Below are positions 1-8,592 of a DNA stretch of 64,000 bases, one piece after another. The notes below the pieces were generated by a model. That model was not told the DNA's origin. It saw nothing but the letters and a program-made list of their open reading frames with translations, and ran no database searches. This DNA comes from DRYM01 sp964526225. GTDB lineage: Archaea > Thermoproteota > Thermoprotei_A > EX4484-217-1. The translations under genes were made by a program, and so were the position numbers. The stretch is taken from NCBI GenBank assembly GCA_964526225.1, contig CAZGLL010000001.1, positions 67,268 through 131,267 on the forward strand, read 5' to 3'. Numbering within the stretch: position 1 is the first letter of the stretch; each line of letters begins with the position of its first letter.

Positions 1-498
1 AGCTAAAGCCGCAGCACTACCTCCAGAGGACCCTCCTGGTACTCTTTCTAAATCCCAAGGGTTCCTTGTTGGGCCGAAAAAGCTTGTTTCAGTAGATGAG
101 CCCATAGCAAATTCATCCATGTTTGTTTTGCCTAGAATTATTGCTCCTTCTTCTTTCAACAGCTTAACAACTGTTGCGTCATAGGGTGGTATGTAGTTGT
201 ACAGTATTTTAGAACCACACGTTGTCCTAAGATTTTTTGTTGAAATATTATCCTTAATAGCGATAGGTAATCCTAAGAGGCGCCCTCTAGCTTTTCCTTC
301 CTTTAATAAGCGATCTTTAATTTTGGCTTCTTGTAAAAGCTCATCCTTACTTCTTAATGTTATGAAAGCATTGATCTTCTTTTCAACTCTCTCTACTCTC
401 TCTAAGAAATCCTCAATAACATCTGTAATGCTTAAATTACCTTCCCTAATATTGCGAATAATTTCTAATGCTTCAAGCCTATATGCTTTAACGCTCAA
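1..498 (-). CDS. gatA: Glu-tRNA(Gln)/Asp-tRNA(Asn) amidotransferase subunit A, N-terminal part
   Basis: This is the amidase subunit of GatCAB, which converts misacylated Glu-tRNA(Gln) or Asp-tRNA(Asn) to the amide form. About 166 residues are present and the gene runs off the left edge. The IAIKDN segment carries the catalytic lysine, and the glycine/serine-rich PGGSSGGSAAALA stretch at the edge holds the cis-serine of the amidase signature. I chose the TTG start at 498 because a GAGG lies about 8 bases upstream, overlapping the gatC stop, and no ATG is available in frame. It follows gatC by about 11 bases and is surely co-transcribed. Confidence 0.93.
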   Translation of the reverse strand, partial: MSVKAYRLEALEIIRNIREGNLSITDVIEDFLERVERVEKKINAFITLRSKDELLQEAKIKDRLLKEGKARGRLLGLPIAIKDNISTKNLRTTCGSKILYNYIPPYDATVVKLLKEEGAIILGKTNMDEFAMGSSTETSFFGPTRNPWDLERVPGGSSGGSAAALA

Positions 499-509
499 AG
501 CTACATTCC

Positions 510-818
510 TCAAAGTATCTTTGGTGCTTTAAAGTAACCGTTTTCCTTTTCAGGAGCATTGTATAACACTTCAGCTTGAGGTAAAGGCTTTTGTGGCACA
601 TCATCCCTAAGAACATTTGTTAAAAGAGCAGTATGTGTTGTAGGTTCAATTCCTTCAACATTAACCTTATCTATTTCATCAAAAAATTCGAGAACCCTAT
701 TTAGATCTCTTAGAAACTCCTTTTTTTCATTCTCTGTAAGCTTAATCCTAGCAAGCCAAGCCAAATGATCTATAAGTTCCTCAGTAATCACTATTTTCCT
801 TCGCATACATTTAAACAC
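510..818 (-). CDS. gatC: Aspartyl/glutamyl-tRNA amidotransferase subunit C
   Basis: A 102-residue GatC, the small subunit that wraps around GatA and holds it against GatB. The N-terminal helical part (ITEELIDHLAWLARIKLTE) and the C-terminal LRDDVP motif are typical of the family, and the length is normal. An internal ATG at 806 is an alternative start; both are served by the same GGTG upstream. It is the first gene of a gatC-gatA operon. No gatB is visible in this window. Confidence 0.93.
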   Translation of the reverse strand: MFKCMRRKIVITEELIDHLAWLARIKLTENEKKEFLRDLNRVLEFFDEIDKVNVEGIEPTTHTALLTNVLRDDVPQKPLPQAEVLYNAPEKENGYFKAPKIL

Positions 819-1219
819 CTACTACTAAAGTACTATACTTAATCATTCTCCTATCATAAACTACAACTATAAAACTTTATTTCAAACATGGCATTTTCTT
901 ATTCCAAACTATTCCAATGATTCACCAATTCATTGTAAATATTTTTCAAAATTTTCAAAAGCAACAATATTATTTCAGGAACCTTATAACTATGTAGCTT
1001 TCTTACTTCGTTTGTTAGTTTCTTTAATTTTTAGTTGCAATAGTCTTAACGATCAATATCATTTATCATGTTTCTTTAACTCTACCTTTCCACAAGCATA
1101 TCGAAAAGTTATCGTCAATAATGTTCAACACGTATTACAAGTTCCTTTTCACAATTCTTTCTAACTACATTTTAGAGAAGAGAACATGTTTAAAACTACC
1201 ATGCACACATCATCATTAC
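819..1219. other. AT-rich intergenic stretch without a recognised gene
   Basis: About 400 bases lie between the start of gatC and the end of the next minus-strand gene. I see no open frame of note, no tRNA and no complete C/D box RNA. A lone box C-like ATGATGA near 1210 on the minus strand has no matching box D. The gatC promoter should lie in the part nearest 819. Confidence 0.5.
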
Positions 1220-1840
1220 TCATTTAAAACATAAACCTCCATAATTTAACCATATTTCACCTGTTTCACCGAATTTAATGTGCAAAACACCAGTATCATA
1301 TAGATAAGCTACGTAGTCTCTTACATCATTTACTCTTAGTTTATATTCCTTAGAAATCCTCATTAGAATTCCCGATGCAATAAGTGGTATCCACTGGGGG
1401 TCATATCCTATTTTATCACGTATGTGTTTAACGTATTTTGCCGCTTCAAAACAAAGTCTCTTTATAAACGTTTCAGTTTCAATATTCACTACCAATTCGA
1501 ACTTACACTTTAGTTTCTTAGAAAACTTTCTGAAAATAGAGTATTCACAAAATACCCCGTTTTCGGACAATATGTATTCGAAACCGTCAAACATGAATTT
1601 AGGTGGTAGAAGTAGTTTTTCAACATAACTTCTATTTTTATGTTCGAAAATAACTTTCATTCCAGAATATTTAACTAAAACTCCGTCTTTTATTTTTTGG
1701 GTAATCTTGTTAAGAACGTATTTTACGCTGATACCCTCTTTAGCCATTTTTTCGGAATATTTTTCTAAGGTCTCTAAGTATTTTCTTTCCTCCTCAATGA
1801 CTTTATCTAGGCAATCAATTAGTTTTACAAGCAAAGTCAA
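1220..1840 (-). CDS. Hypothetical protein, 206 residues
   Basis: I do not recognise this protein. The first 70 residues are charged and predicted to be helical or coiled. The C-terminal part (about 150-206) is compact and looks like a small winged-helix region (LIASGILMRISKEYKLRVND). No signal peptide or membrane segment is seen. It is divergent from the XPB pair at 1918, with about 77 bases between the starts. The ATG at 1840 is the only good start. Codon use matches its neighbours, so it looks like a real gene. Confidence 0.7.
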   Translation of the reverse strand: MTLLVKLIDCLDKVIEEERKYLETLEKYSEKMAKEGISVKYVLNKITQKIKDGVLVKYSGMKVIFEHKNRSYVEKLLLPPKFMFDGFEYILSENGVFCEYSIFRKFSKKLKCKFELVVNIETETFIKRLCFEAAKYVKHIRDKIGYDPQWIPLIASGILMRISKEYKLRVNDVRDYVAYLYDTGVLHIKFGETGEIWLNYGGLCFK

Positions 1841-1917
1841 TCACTAACTTAGTCTTATGAAAAGAGAAAGAATTTAAAGTTTCGTTGCGGAACAACAATA
1901 GGTAGGTAATTTAAGTT

Positions 1918-2379
1918 ATGATAAGAACAACAATAAAAGAGTTAAAAACTGCACTTAGCAAATATGTCAATAAAGATTATTACCTCTTATGGGCTTTTGA
2001 GGAAGGCAGAATTAAAGGGGCAAACTATATTGAGTTTTTCTTCTCAGTAAAACCTGTGGTTTCAATAGTCATTGAGCAAAACATTACTGAGTCCGAATCT
2101 ATAGTTATTCATGGAATTAAAGTTTATGTGAGAAAAGATGATATTCTTGGTGAACATTTAAAATGGAATGATGTGGCGAAAGCTATTCGTGAGAAATTTC
2201 TAAACTACAAAAATACAGAAGTTTTTAGGGAAAGTGAGGACTACATATACATTATCTTAGGGTCTAAAAGCATAAATAATCTATATTCAACAATAGAGTA
2301 CGTTAGGGATGTACTAGGAAAAATAGGTTTTAAAATACCTAAGAAACTTATAGGTTACGATTACGCTGAGGCCGTATAG
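1918..2379 (+). CDS. Hypothetical protein encoded directly upstream of XPB helicase
   Basis: A 153-residue soluble protein of unknown function. It shows an alternating beta/alpha pattern with no known motif. The ATG at 1918 follows a GGTAGGT ribosome-binding site, and the stop is only four bases before the XPB start, so the two are translated from one message. In many archaea the partner of XPB is the nuclease Bax1, which is much longer and usually downstream. This small protein occupies a comparable genetic position but I see no resemblance to Bax1. A role with XPB is inferred from context only. Confidence 0.75.
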   Translation: MIRTTIKELKTALSKYVNKDYYLLWAFEEGRIKGANYIEFFFSVKPVVSIVIEQNITESESIVIHGIKVYVRKDDILGEHLKWNDVAKAIREKFLNYKNTEVFRESEDYIYIILGSKSINNLYSTIEYVRDVLGKIGFKIPKKLIGYDYAEAV

Positions 2380-2383
2380 AGTA

Positions 2384-4009
2384 ATGGCAATACGCTTCTA
2401 CGTTAAGAAATGGATTAGTGAAGACCTATTCAAGAAACTTATCTCTTTCTCAGACTATTTAGGCAGAGACCATAGTAAAGGATCTATTTTCTCAATAAAC
2501 TTTTCTAAAATTAGCAAAAATAATCTTGATTTTTACGATATTTTAGAAGTTCTTGAGGAAGTAGAAGCTAAAATAGAGAGAAAAGATTTAGAGGAGCTTA
2601 GAAGAAGGCTATTAGAGGAAAAGAGCGTTTACTTAGAATGGTTCGGTGACGATGTTATATTAAAAACGAAAAAATACTTAGGTAAAGATTATGAGCATTT
2701 AAGAAACTACATCACATATGATCGCTTAAGGAAAATATTTGTGGTTAAGCCTTTACACTTTTTCGAACTAAAGAAAACCCTAATTTCGCTTGGATATAAC
2801 GTTATTGACAAAACAGGATTATCAGATGAACTAAAACTTCCATTTAAAATAACATTTAAAGGAGAATTAAGGGATTATCAGAAAGAGGCTCTTGAAAAAT
2901 GGATTGAGAATGGTAAAAAAGGAATAATCGCTTTACCTACCGGATCGGGAAAAACAGTTATTGCAATTGCTGCTTTAGCTGAACTTTCTGAAAGAACACT
3001 TATAGTAACATATACTAAAGAACAAATGTTTCAATGGAAAGATTTGATTACAAAGTTCACTACAATAAGTCCAAACATGATAGGTCTATATTATGGTGAA
3101 GAAAAGAGAATATCCCCAATAACAATTTCAACATATCAAACAGCATATAGGAAGGTAAAGATTCTCTCAAAATACTTCTCATTTCTAATAGTAGATGAAT
3201 GCCATCATTTACCAGCCGAAAAATTTAAGCATATAGCATTAAACATGTTCTCCATTAAGAGAATGGGTCTTTCAGCAACGGTCATTAGAGAAGACGGTAA
3301 ACATGAAGAACTATTTCCGCTAATGGGTGGGATAGCTTATTTCAAAACTCCTTCAGAGCTTTCAGTACAAGGCTATCTCGCACCCTACATAATATATCAA
3401 GTTGAAGTTGACTTAACCCCTAAGGAATTAAGAGAGTATTTTGAAACACTTAAGCTATATAGGGAGCTAAGTGGTGGTAGAAAATTCGAGGAACTTCTAG
3501 AATTAGCGAAGAAAGGTGATGAAAGAGCTCAAATGGCATTAAGAGCCCATAGTAAGTTAAGGCAGATCGTACATAAAGCTGAGGCTAAGAAGAAAGCTGT
3601 TAAAGAAATAGTTGAAAAAGAACTTAAGAGAGGAAGCAAAATAATAGTTTTTACACAATACGTTGATCAAGCTAAAGAATTAGGTGAAATTCTTAATGCA
3701 CCAGTCCTTATAGGTGAAATGAAAACTAAAATTAGGCGGAAGATTCTTGAAGAGTTTAGAAACGGTAAAGAAAAAGTTCTTGTAGTGACAACTGTTGGTG
3801 ATGAAGGACTTGATATACCTGATGCAAACGTGGGAATAATAGTTACCGGAACTGGTTCTAGGAGGCAGTTTATACAGAGGTTAGGTAGACTCTTAAGACC
3901 TTCAAAAGGTAAGGAGGCGAGGCTTTATGAAATAATTGTGAGAGGCACTTCTGAAGTATATCAGGCTAAGAGGAGAAAGAGCATTAATTTAAGCGACTTC
4001 CTATACTAG
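2384..4009 (+). CDS. XPB-type DNA repair helicase (SF2)
   Basis: Archaeal XPB/Rad25 helicase, 541 residues, the usual length class for archaeal XPB. The N-terminal ~160 residues form the damage-recognition-like region. Walker A is LPTGSGKT at 184-191, the DECH box is at 271-274, and an XPB-type RED motif sits at 302-304 inside SATVIREDGK. Motif VI is QRLGRLLRP at 498-506. XPB opens DNA in an ATP-dependent way and is thought to act in repair or transcription. The last codons overlap by four bases with the convergent THUMP gene. Confidence 0.93.
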   Translation: MAIRFYVKKWISEDLFKKLISFSDYLGRDHSKGSIFSINFSKISKNNLDFYDILEVLEEVEAKIERKDLEELRRRLLEEKSVYLEWFGDDVILKTKKYLGKDYEHLRNYITYDRLRKIFVVKPLHFFELKKTLISLGYNVIDKTGLSDELKLPFKITFKGELRDYQKEALEKWIENGKKGIIALPTGSGKTVIAIAALAELSERTLIVTYTKEQMFQWKDLITKFTTISPNMIGLYYGEEKRISPITISTYQTAYRKVKILSKYFSFLIVDECHHLPAEKFKHIALNMFSIKRMGLSATVIREDGKHEELFPLMGGIAYFKTPSELSVQGYLAPYIIYQVEVDLTPKELREYFETLKLYRELSGGRKFEELLELAKKGDERAQMALRAHSKLRQIVHKAEAKKKAVKEIVEKELKRGSKIIVFTQYVDQAKELGEILNAPVLIGEMKTKIRRKILEEFRNGKEKVLVVTTVGDEGLDIPDANVGIIVTGTGSRRQFIQRLGRLLRPSKGKEARLYEIIVRGTSEVYQAKRRKSINLSDFLY

Positions 4010-4560
4010 AATTTCTTTTCAGTAAGCATTTTCTGCGTTGAAAGTATGTAGCTAGGTTTGCATATTGTTATTGCTGAGTAGGATTTTCCAGCTACTTTAA
4101 CAACTTTTATGTGAACTATTTTATCGGGGTTTGTTAGGTTCACTTTCCTATCAATGTTTTTAGCTATGTAATCTATTGATTCACGCGTTCTAGCTTCAAT
4201 AGCTTTTCCCTCTTCAGTAAGCTTTAGCAAATGTCCTTCAAGCGTTATTCTAAATGTTTCATTTTCAGCTATTTTCTCCCTAGCTAGTTCCCAAACAAGC
4301 TTAGCAACATCTTCTAAGTACGGTGAGTAAACTACGTCAACAGGTATTACGCGTAAAATATTTGTATGGTGAGGATCTATTTCCCTCCTTATAGCTTCAA
4401 TTGCTGCATAAGGATTCATTCTCGTAGTTCTAACGAGAATCAATGATCTTTGCTTCCAAACAACATAAACTCCTCCAATGTATTGCACAAGTTCTTCAAT
4501 TGCTGCTTCCTCTCTTAAAGCATAAGCTGAAACTATGAGGTTAAATTTAGGCTCATTCAC
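4006..4560 (-). CDS. THUMP-domain RNA-binding protein (TAN1-like)
   Basis: A 184-residue protein of the archaeal THUMP family related to yeast Tan1, which helps Kre33/Nat10-like acetyltransferases place N4-acetylcytidine in tRNA. The C-terminal half (about 90-184) has THUMP features: a charged helix, then RVNLTNPDKIVHIKVV and a conserved strand before the end. The N-terminal half resembles the NFLD that accompanies THUMP in Tan1 proteins. Its 3' end overlaps XPB by four bases. The tRNA-modification role is taken from the family, not shown here. Confidence 0.8.
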   Translation of the reverse strand: MNEPKFNLIVSAYALREEAAIEELVQYIGGVYVVWKQRSLILVRTTRMNPYAAIEAIRREIDPHHTNILRVIPVDVVYSPYLEDVAKLVWELAREKIAENETFRITLEGHLLKLTEEGKAIEARTRESIDYIAKNIDRKVNLTNPDKIVHIKVVKVAGKSYSAITICKPSYILSTQKMLTEKKF

Positions 4561-4662
4561 GTCTTAAACTACCTCGCTTAATAACATATTTGCTACGCTA
4601 CTTAGTTTTTAGGAAAGAATATTTTAACCTATGCTTCCATTTAAGCACTTGAGAGGGTTCAA

Positions 4663-4908
4663 TTGTTGGCAAGGAAAGATTGTGAAATTTGTAAAAACCA
4701 TAGAGCTAGATGGCTTGTAGAGATAAGGGATAATGTAAGCAGAAAAATATTCAGAGCCAAGGTATGTGGAATTTGTAAATGGAAACTGTGGCCAAGTCCT
4801 AGGAAAATTAAAGATAAGGAAGTAATTAAAGTAATAGATAAAATTAGGGGTGCTAAGAAACCGCTACTCCAACCAAGAATTATTGGGAGAAGGAGAAAGC
4901 ATCAGTGA
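4663..4908 (+). CDS. Small zinc-binding basic protein
   Basis: An 81-residue, very basic protein with two CxxC pairs (C7/C10 and C35/C38) that should bind one zinc. The C-terminal half is rich in lysine and arginine and ends in GRRRKHQ, which suggests nucleic-acid binding. I chose TTG at 4663, or the adjacent TTG at 4666, because a GAGAGGG lies just upstream. No specific family is recognised. The stop codon lies within a C/D box sRNA candidate on the other strand. Confidence 0.75.
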   Translation: MLARKDCEICKNHRARWLVEIRDNVSRKIFRAKVCGICKWKLWPSPRKIKDKEVIKVIDKIRGAKKPLLQPRIIGRRRKHQ

Positions 4909-4960
4909 GGTCGGTGTTCCTCATTATTAGCGCTTCGGACCCGATGACTACATCATCTAC
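4898..4960 (-). ncRNA. C/D box sRNA candidate
   Basis: On the minus strand I read box C ATGATGT (4950-4956, 6 of 7), D' CCGA (4935-4938), C' ATAATGA (4921-4927, 6 of 7) and box D CTGA (4902-4905). The C-to-D span is 55 bases, normal for archaeal 2'-O-methylation guides. Guides are 11 bases before D' and about 14 before D. Box C contains the TGA stop of the 4953-5432 gene, so it may be processed from that message. D' is imperfect and I cannot name the target. Confidence 0.5.
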
Positions 4961-5432
4961 GTTTTTCTTTAAAACTAACATAGATAAACCCTACGTTTCT
5001 TAAGAGTTTTTCAGCAATTTTAATCTTAGAGTTTTCATCAATTCTATAGTTGGTTTCAATAATAATCCCACCATCGCTTAAAAAGTGTAGAACAATGTCA
5101 TCTTCAAAAATTCTACACTTTTCATCCACACTACTTACTATGTATTTTTTAAGCATTATGAAGAAGCGGCTAAGTGTTATAATGTTTAAAGCTAATAGCA
5201 AAGCTAAATTTCTAGGAGTAATATTAATTTCTACACTACTACTCTTCACCTTTAAAATACCTAAGTTCTCGAGAAGCCTAGCATGTCTTTTCACCGTGTT
5301 TCTACCTATAAACATTCGATATGAGAGTTCATCTAAACTATTCACTCCTTTAACAATAAGTTCTAACATTTTTGCTCGTTGACTATTAATATATTTGAAA
5401 AATGAAGGGTCTATGTCGATCATTTCTAACAT
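4953..5432 (-). CDS. Winged-helix protein of unknown function
   Basis: A 159-residue protein. Residues about 20-65 form a winged helix (LIVKGVNSLDELSYRMFIG then NTVKRHARLLENLGILKV). The rest is mixed alpha/beta without a known motif, perhaps a small sensor domain. It is probably a transcription factor, but the target is unknown. Its stop codon is embedded in box C of the downstream sRNA candidate. The ATG at 5432 could be replaced by the ATG three codons later. Confidence 0.65.
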   Translation of the reverse strand: MLEMIDIDPSFFKYINSQRAKMLELIVKGVNSLDELSYRMFIGRNTVKRHARLLENLGILKVKSSSVEINITPRNLALLLALNIITLSRFFIMLKKYIVSSVDEKCRIFEDDIVLHFLSDGGIIIETNYRIDENSKIKIAEKLLRNVGFIYVSFKEKRR

Positions 5433-5514
5433 CTAATTATCCCTTCTCCTCAATGTTTAATTGGTATTACCGATTATATTAACTTAACTTTATAATGTAA
5501 TTTTAGGAAGTATT

Positions 5515-6309
5515 TTAAACGCTCACATTTACTTCATGACTAAGCATATAGAGTGTAGAATTTAGAACTATTTTGAAGAAACTAGAAGAACTACTATTAA
5601 ATACGTTGTTTAAGCATATTGTAGAATATTTTTCAGAAACTGTAACTAAAGGTATTTTTCCATAATCACTTAAAGCTATTATAAGTTCCTCCGCGAACAT
5701 GTTTTCGAAGATCAGATATTTTTCTTTATGCTTAACAAGTTCTCCAGATAAATCATGGGTTTTAGTACCGTAAACTATGGTATGCCAAGGTTTCAGAATT
5801 CTAATTTCCTTGATAGTTAATTCATATTCGGCAATTTTTTCTTCTAATAATTTATCTTTAAAGAAAAGGTAGCTCAACTCATTATGGCATAAAATGAATG
5901 TTCTAGCATTATTACACGTTAGTTTAAAGCCGCTACTTTTCAAAACATTAGAAATAGGTGTGTTTAAGTAATTTTTAACGCAAACTTCAGCATCAACTAC
6001 TTTCCTTCCCTTAACCCATATTCTATCGAAGGTGTAATTTACTCTAGCTTTTCCTAGTAAACCATTTAGTACTTCTTCAAATTCCTTTTTATCATAAACT
6101 TTCACTATAAAAGTATTTATCCCAAACGTTCTAACGTATGGTCTCACGTCACTTTTCGCTTCATAAACTCTTACGGTAAATGGTTTAAGGGAATAATAGA
6201 CATCGAAACCCTCACGTATGAGGTTTACTACGGCACTATATGTATCGCTAAGTGATTTCTGAAAATTACTTTCTGTCGGAATTATTATTGCAGCATAGCT
6301 TCCTAACAT
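5515..6309 (-). CDS. Hypothetical protein, 264 residues
   Basis: I do not recognise this protein. It looks soluble and alpha/beta. The N-terminus MLGSYAAIIIPTESN resembles the first strand of a Rossmann-like or peptidase-like fold, and residues 60-110 are strand-rich. A run of serines occurs near residue 240. No catalytic motif, signal peptide or membrane span is visible. It is divergent from the asparaginase gene, about 77 bases apart. Confidence 0.65.
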   Translation of the reverse strand: MLGSYAAIIIPTESNFQKSLSDTYSAVVNLIREGFDVYYSLKPFTVRVYEAKSDVRPYVRTFGINTFIVKVYDKKEFEEVLNGLLGKARVNYTFDRIWVKGRKVVDAEVCVKNYLNTPISNVLKSSGFKLTCNNARTFILCHNELSYLFFKDKLLEEKIAEYELTIKEIRILKPWHTIVYGTKTHDLSGELVKHKEKYLIFENMFAEELIIALSDYGKIPLVTVSEKYSTICLNNVFNSSSSSFFKIVLNSTLYMLSHEVNVSV

Positions 6310-6386
6310 ACTCTCCTAACTCATAAACTATTTATTGTAAATGTTTTTAAAATGTTAATTCTACACGTTTACTAGGTGTTTTCTAG

Positions 6387-7352
6387 ATGAGACTTGAAAA
6401 ACCTATCATTCTAATTCACGGTGGAGCTGGTTCTTTTAAAAGACTAAGCAAACAGGATCTTGATAAATATAGAAAATGTTTAAGAAACGCTGCTATCAAT
6501 GGGTATGAGGTTTTAGCTAATGGTTCAGCGTTAGATGCTGTTACTGAGGCTGTTAAAACCATGGAGGATTGTGAAGTTATGAATGCTGGAGTTGGTTCAG
6601 TACTGAACTTACTAGGCGATATAGAAATGGATGCAGGAATCATGGATGGTAGCCTGTTTAGAGCTGCTGGAGTAGCATTAATTAGAAGAATAAGAAATCC
6701 CATTCTATTAGCCAGAGTAGTTCTCGAAAAAACTGATCACGTACTATTAGCTGGCGAGTTCGCAGAAGAATTAGGGTTTAAGTATGGTTTAAAACCTCTA
6801 GATAAGATATATGTTGTAAGGAAGAAGGAAAAGCATAGGAAGTTGTTTGAGGATTTCTTAAGCGGCAAAGGATTTAAGCACTTATCTAAAATACGTGAAT
6901 TAATAAAAGACTTGAACATCATGTTTCATGATACTGTAGGTGCTGTAGCTCTAGATAAGGAGGGTAACTTAGCTTCAGCAACATCAACTGGAGGTTACTG
7001 GCTTAAACTGCCTGGAAGAATAGGTGACAGCCCAATAGTCGGGGCAGGTTTTTACGCAAACAAATATGCAGCTGCATCAGCAACGGGCATAGGAGAATAT
7101 ATTTTAATGACAATGCTCTGTCTTAGAGCTGTAGAATATGTAGAAAAAGGATTACACGCCGATGAAGCATCACAAAAAGCTATTGAGCATATAACTGAAA
7201 TTTATGGTGAAAATACTGCAGGAATAATCGTTATCGACAATTTAGGCTACATTGGTGTCTCATTTAACACTGAAGGAATGGGTAGGGGAGTTATGGCAAG
7301 AAACTTAAGCTCCGTGAAAGTAGCTATTTATAGGAATGAAGAACTTATATAG
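6387..7352 (+). CDS. Isoaspartyl peptidase/L-asparaginase (Ntn hydrolase)
   Basis: A plant-type asparaginase of 321 residues. It removes isoaspartyl residues from damaged peptides or hydrolyses asparagine. The N-terminal IHGGAG motif, the NAG/GD(I/M)EMDA region and the autocleavage site HDTVGA (181-186) are all present. T183 would become the catalytic N-terminal threonine after self-processing into alpha and beta subunits. The C-terminal ATGIGEYIL segment lines the substrate site in the family. Repair of isoaspartate would suit life at high temperature. Confidence 0.92.
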   Translation: MRLEKPIILIHGGAGSFKRLSKQDLDKYRKCLRNAAINGYEVLANGSALDAVTEAVKTMEDCEVMNAGVGSVLNLLGDIEMDAGIMDGSLFRAAGVALIRRIRNPILLARVVLEKTDHVLLAGEFAEELGFKYGLKPLDKIYVVRKKEKHRKLFEDFLSGKGFKHLSKIRELIKDLNIMFHDTVGAVALDKEGNLASATSTGGYWLKLPGRIGDSPIVGAGFYANKYAAASATGIGEYILMTMLCLRAVEYVEKGLHADEASQKAIEHITEIYGENTAGIIVIDNLGYIGVSFNTEGMGRGVMARNLSSVKVAIYRNEELI

Positions 7353-7377
7353 ACACCTTACGACATTCAATATTTGA

Positions 7378-7445
7378 AAGCAATGATGATGCTCGTAAGG
7401 GTAGAGCTAAAATAAGCAATGATAGACAACCGGGCTCTGAGCGTG
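7378..7445 (+). ncRNA. C/D box sRNA candidate
   Basis: Box C ATGATGA (7383-7389) and box D CTGA (7437-7440) are perfect. The internal boxes are weaker: D' CTAA (7407-7410) and C' ATGATAG (7419-7425). The C-to-D distance is 58 bases. The guide before D is about 11 bases (ACAACCGGGCT) and that before D' about 17. It sits between the asparaginase stop and the TTG start of the next gene, whose leader it may form. Archaeal C/D sRNAs guide 2'-O-methylation of rRNA or tRNA; the target is not identified. Confidence 0.62.
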
Positions 7446-7452
7446 ATACCTG

Positions 7453-7827
7453 TTGAAACTCAACAAAAGGTTACTTTCAACATACCTTATAATATACAGC
7501 GTATTTAAAACAAAGGAGTTCAACTTAGGAGAAGCCTTAGAAGTTCTTAAACTTTATGAAACGAGAAAATCAGCAATAAACGACATCAAAAGATTATGTA
7601 AAATGGGTTTTCTAATTAAGAAAAACAATCTATCATACGAAGCAAGAGAACCTTTCGAAGCACTAAGAAACTATTTAGCTGAGTATATAGCCAAGAGGTT
7701 TGAGAGAAGACTTAAATCACTAAACATCAGAGCGCAAGTGAATTTAAATTCTAAAATTATTGTTAAAGCTGAAATGAAAATCAAGATTCCTGAGAATCCC
7801 TTAGTAGCATTTCAAGAACTTCGTTAA
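7453..7827 (+). CDS. Small helix-turn-helix-like protein
   Basis: A 124-residue basic protein. Residues 5-60 look like a winged helix: helix, turn, then DIKRLCKMGFLIKKNN as recognition helix and wing. The C-terminal half is helical, then ends in a strand-rich tail. A DNA-binding role is likely but no target is known. Its TTG start is the best available and lies just after the sRNA candidate. The 3' end overlaps the convergent gene by 47 bases. Confidence 0.6.
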   Translation: MKLNKRLLSTYLIIYSVFKTKEFNLGEALEVLKLYETRKSAINDIKRLCKMGFLIKKNNLSYEAREPFEALRNYLAEYIAKRFERRLKSLNIRAQVNLNSKIIVKAEMKIKIPENPLVAFQELR

Positions 7828-8122
7828 TGAGTTTTTCTCTTCTTCTACGCTCTTTCATACTATTCTTGCTTGAATAGTAACCTACGGTTACAAGTTTTGT
7901 TTCGCTTTTATCTATAAATTGCAATAACGAACTATTTCTATCGCGAAGGTCCTTAGATGATTTACTTTTTACCGATGATTTACCAGTATGCTTTAGATAG
8001 TATTTACATGTCTTATAGTATTTAGAGCATCTTTCAAGATTAACTATAGAGTAAGCTATATGAGGAGAAACAATAATGCACTGACCATACTTGAAAAACG
8101 GGCAATGCTTTTTACTTACCAC
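7781..8122 (-). CDS. Cysteine-containing small protein, function unknown
   Basis: A 113-residue protein whose first 40 residues hold four cysteines (C7, C15, C32, C39), enough for a zinc or iron-sulfur site. The middle is serine/lysine-rich and probably disordered, followed by a basic helix (MKERRRREKLINEVLEML). Start is GTG at 8122. It overlaps the opposite-strand gene by 47 bases at the 3' ends, so the last residues of one of the two may be a little different from what is given. No family recognised. Confidence 0.55.
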   Translation of the reverse strand: MVSKKHCPFFKYGQCIIVSPHIAYSIVNLERCSKYYKTCKYYLKHTGKSSVKSKSSKDLRDRNSSLLQFIDKSETKLVTVGYYSSKNSMKERRRREKLINEVLEMLLRDSQES

Positions 8123-8263
8123 AACTACTCACATAAGTGCTATAAGCTAAGGTTTTATTAAAGAAGTATTCGGTATATCGCTTCTTAGGTATTCCATATG
8201 AGCTTAGGATTTTAGGATAACTTTAAATTGTAGCTAACGATCAAGTAAGTTGGGTATGTCTAC

Positions 8264-8590
8264 ATGGAAGAAGAAAGAAAAAAGAAAATAGCAGTTTTCC
8301 ATGGAGAAGCAAGGATAGGGCAAATTTACGGCAGTTTTACACAAATACAACTTAAGCCTGAAGATTTTTCAAGTCCTGTATCTCTACAAATGGCCCTTTC
8401 GAGGATATATGATGCATTAATAAAGTCCATAGAGTCCGGACCTAAAAAGAAGTTTGTTGCTGAAGTAAGGTTTAAGGATTCACTAGGGAATCCAGTATTT
8501 ATAGCTATTGATTTAGGTGAAACATCACCCCCATTTAAAAGTGAAAATGTTAAAGCAAGAATACTCATTGAAATATATGAAGAAGAATGA
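8264..8590 (+). CDS. Conserved-looking hypothetical protein, 108 residues
   Basis: A small acidic alpha/beta protein without a known motif. The ATG at 8264 begins with a charged run and continues into strand-rich sequence (IAVFHGEARIGQIYGSF). The C-terminus (FIAIDLGE, then ARILIEIYEEE) is also strand-rich. No membrane segment. It is convergent with the gene at 8593, with two bases between stop codons. Function cannot be inferred. Confidence 0.65.
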   Translation: MEEERKKKIAVFHGEARIGQIYGSFTQIQLKPEDFSSPVSLQMALSRIYDALIKSIESGPKKKFVAEVRFKDSLGNPVFIAIDLGETSPPFKSENVKARILIEIYEEE

Positions 8591-8592
8591 CT

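Noticed and set aside
197..532. Open frame of 111 codons on the plus strand
   Set aside because: It is antisense to gatA/gatC and its product has no plausible features; the other strand has clear family motifs.
1205..1216. Isolated box C-like ATGATGA on the minus strand
   Set aside because: No box D within 80 bases and no partner boxes.
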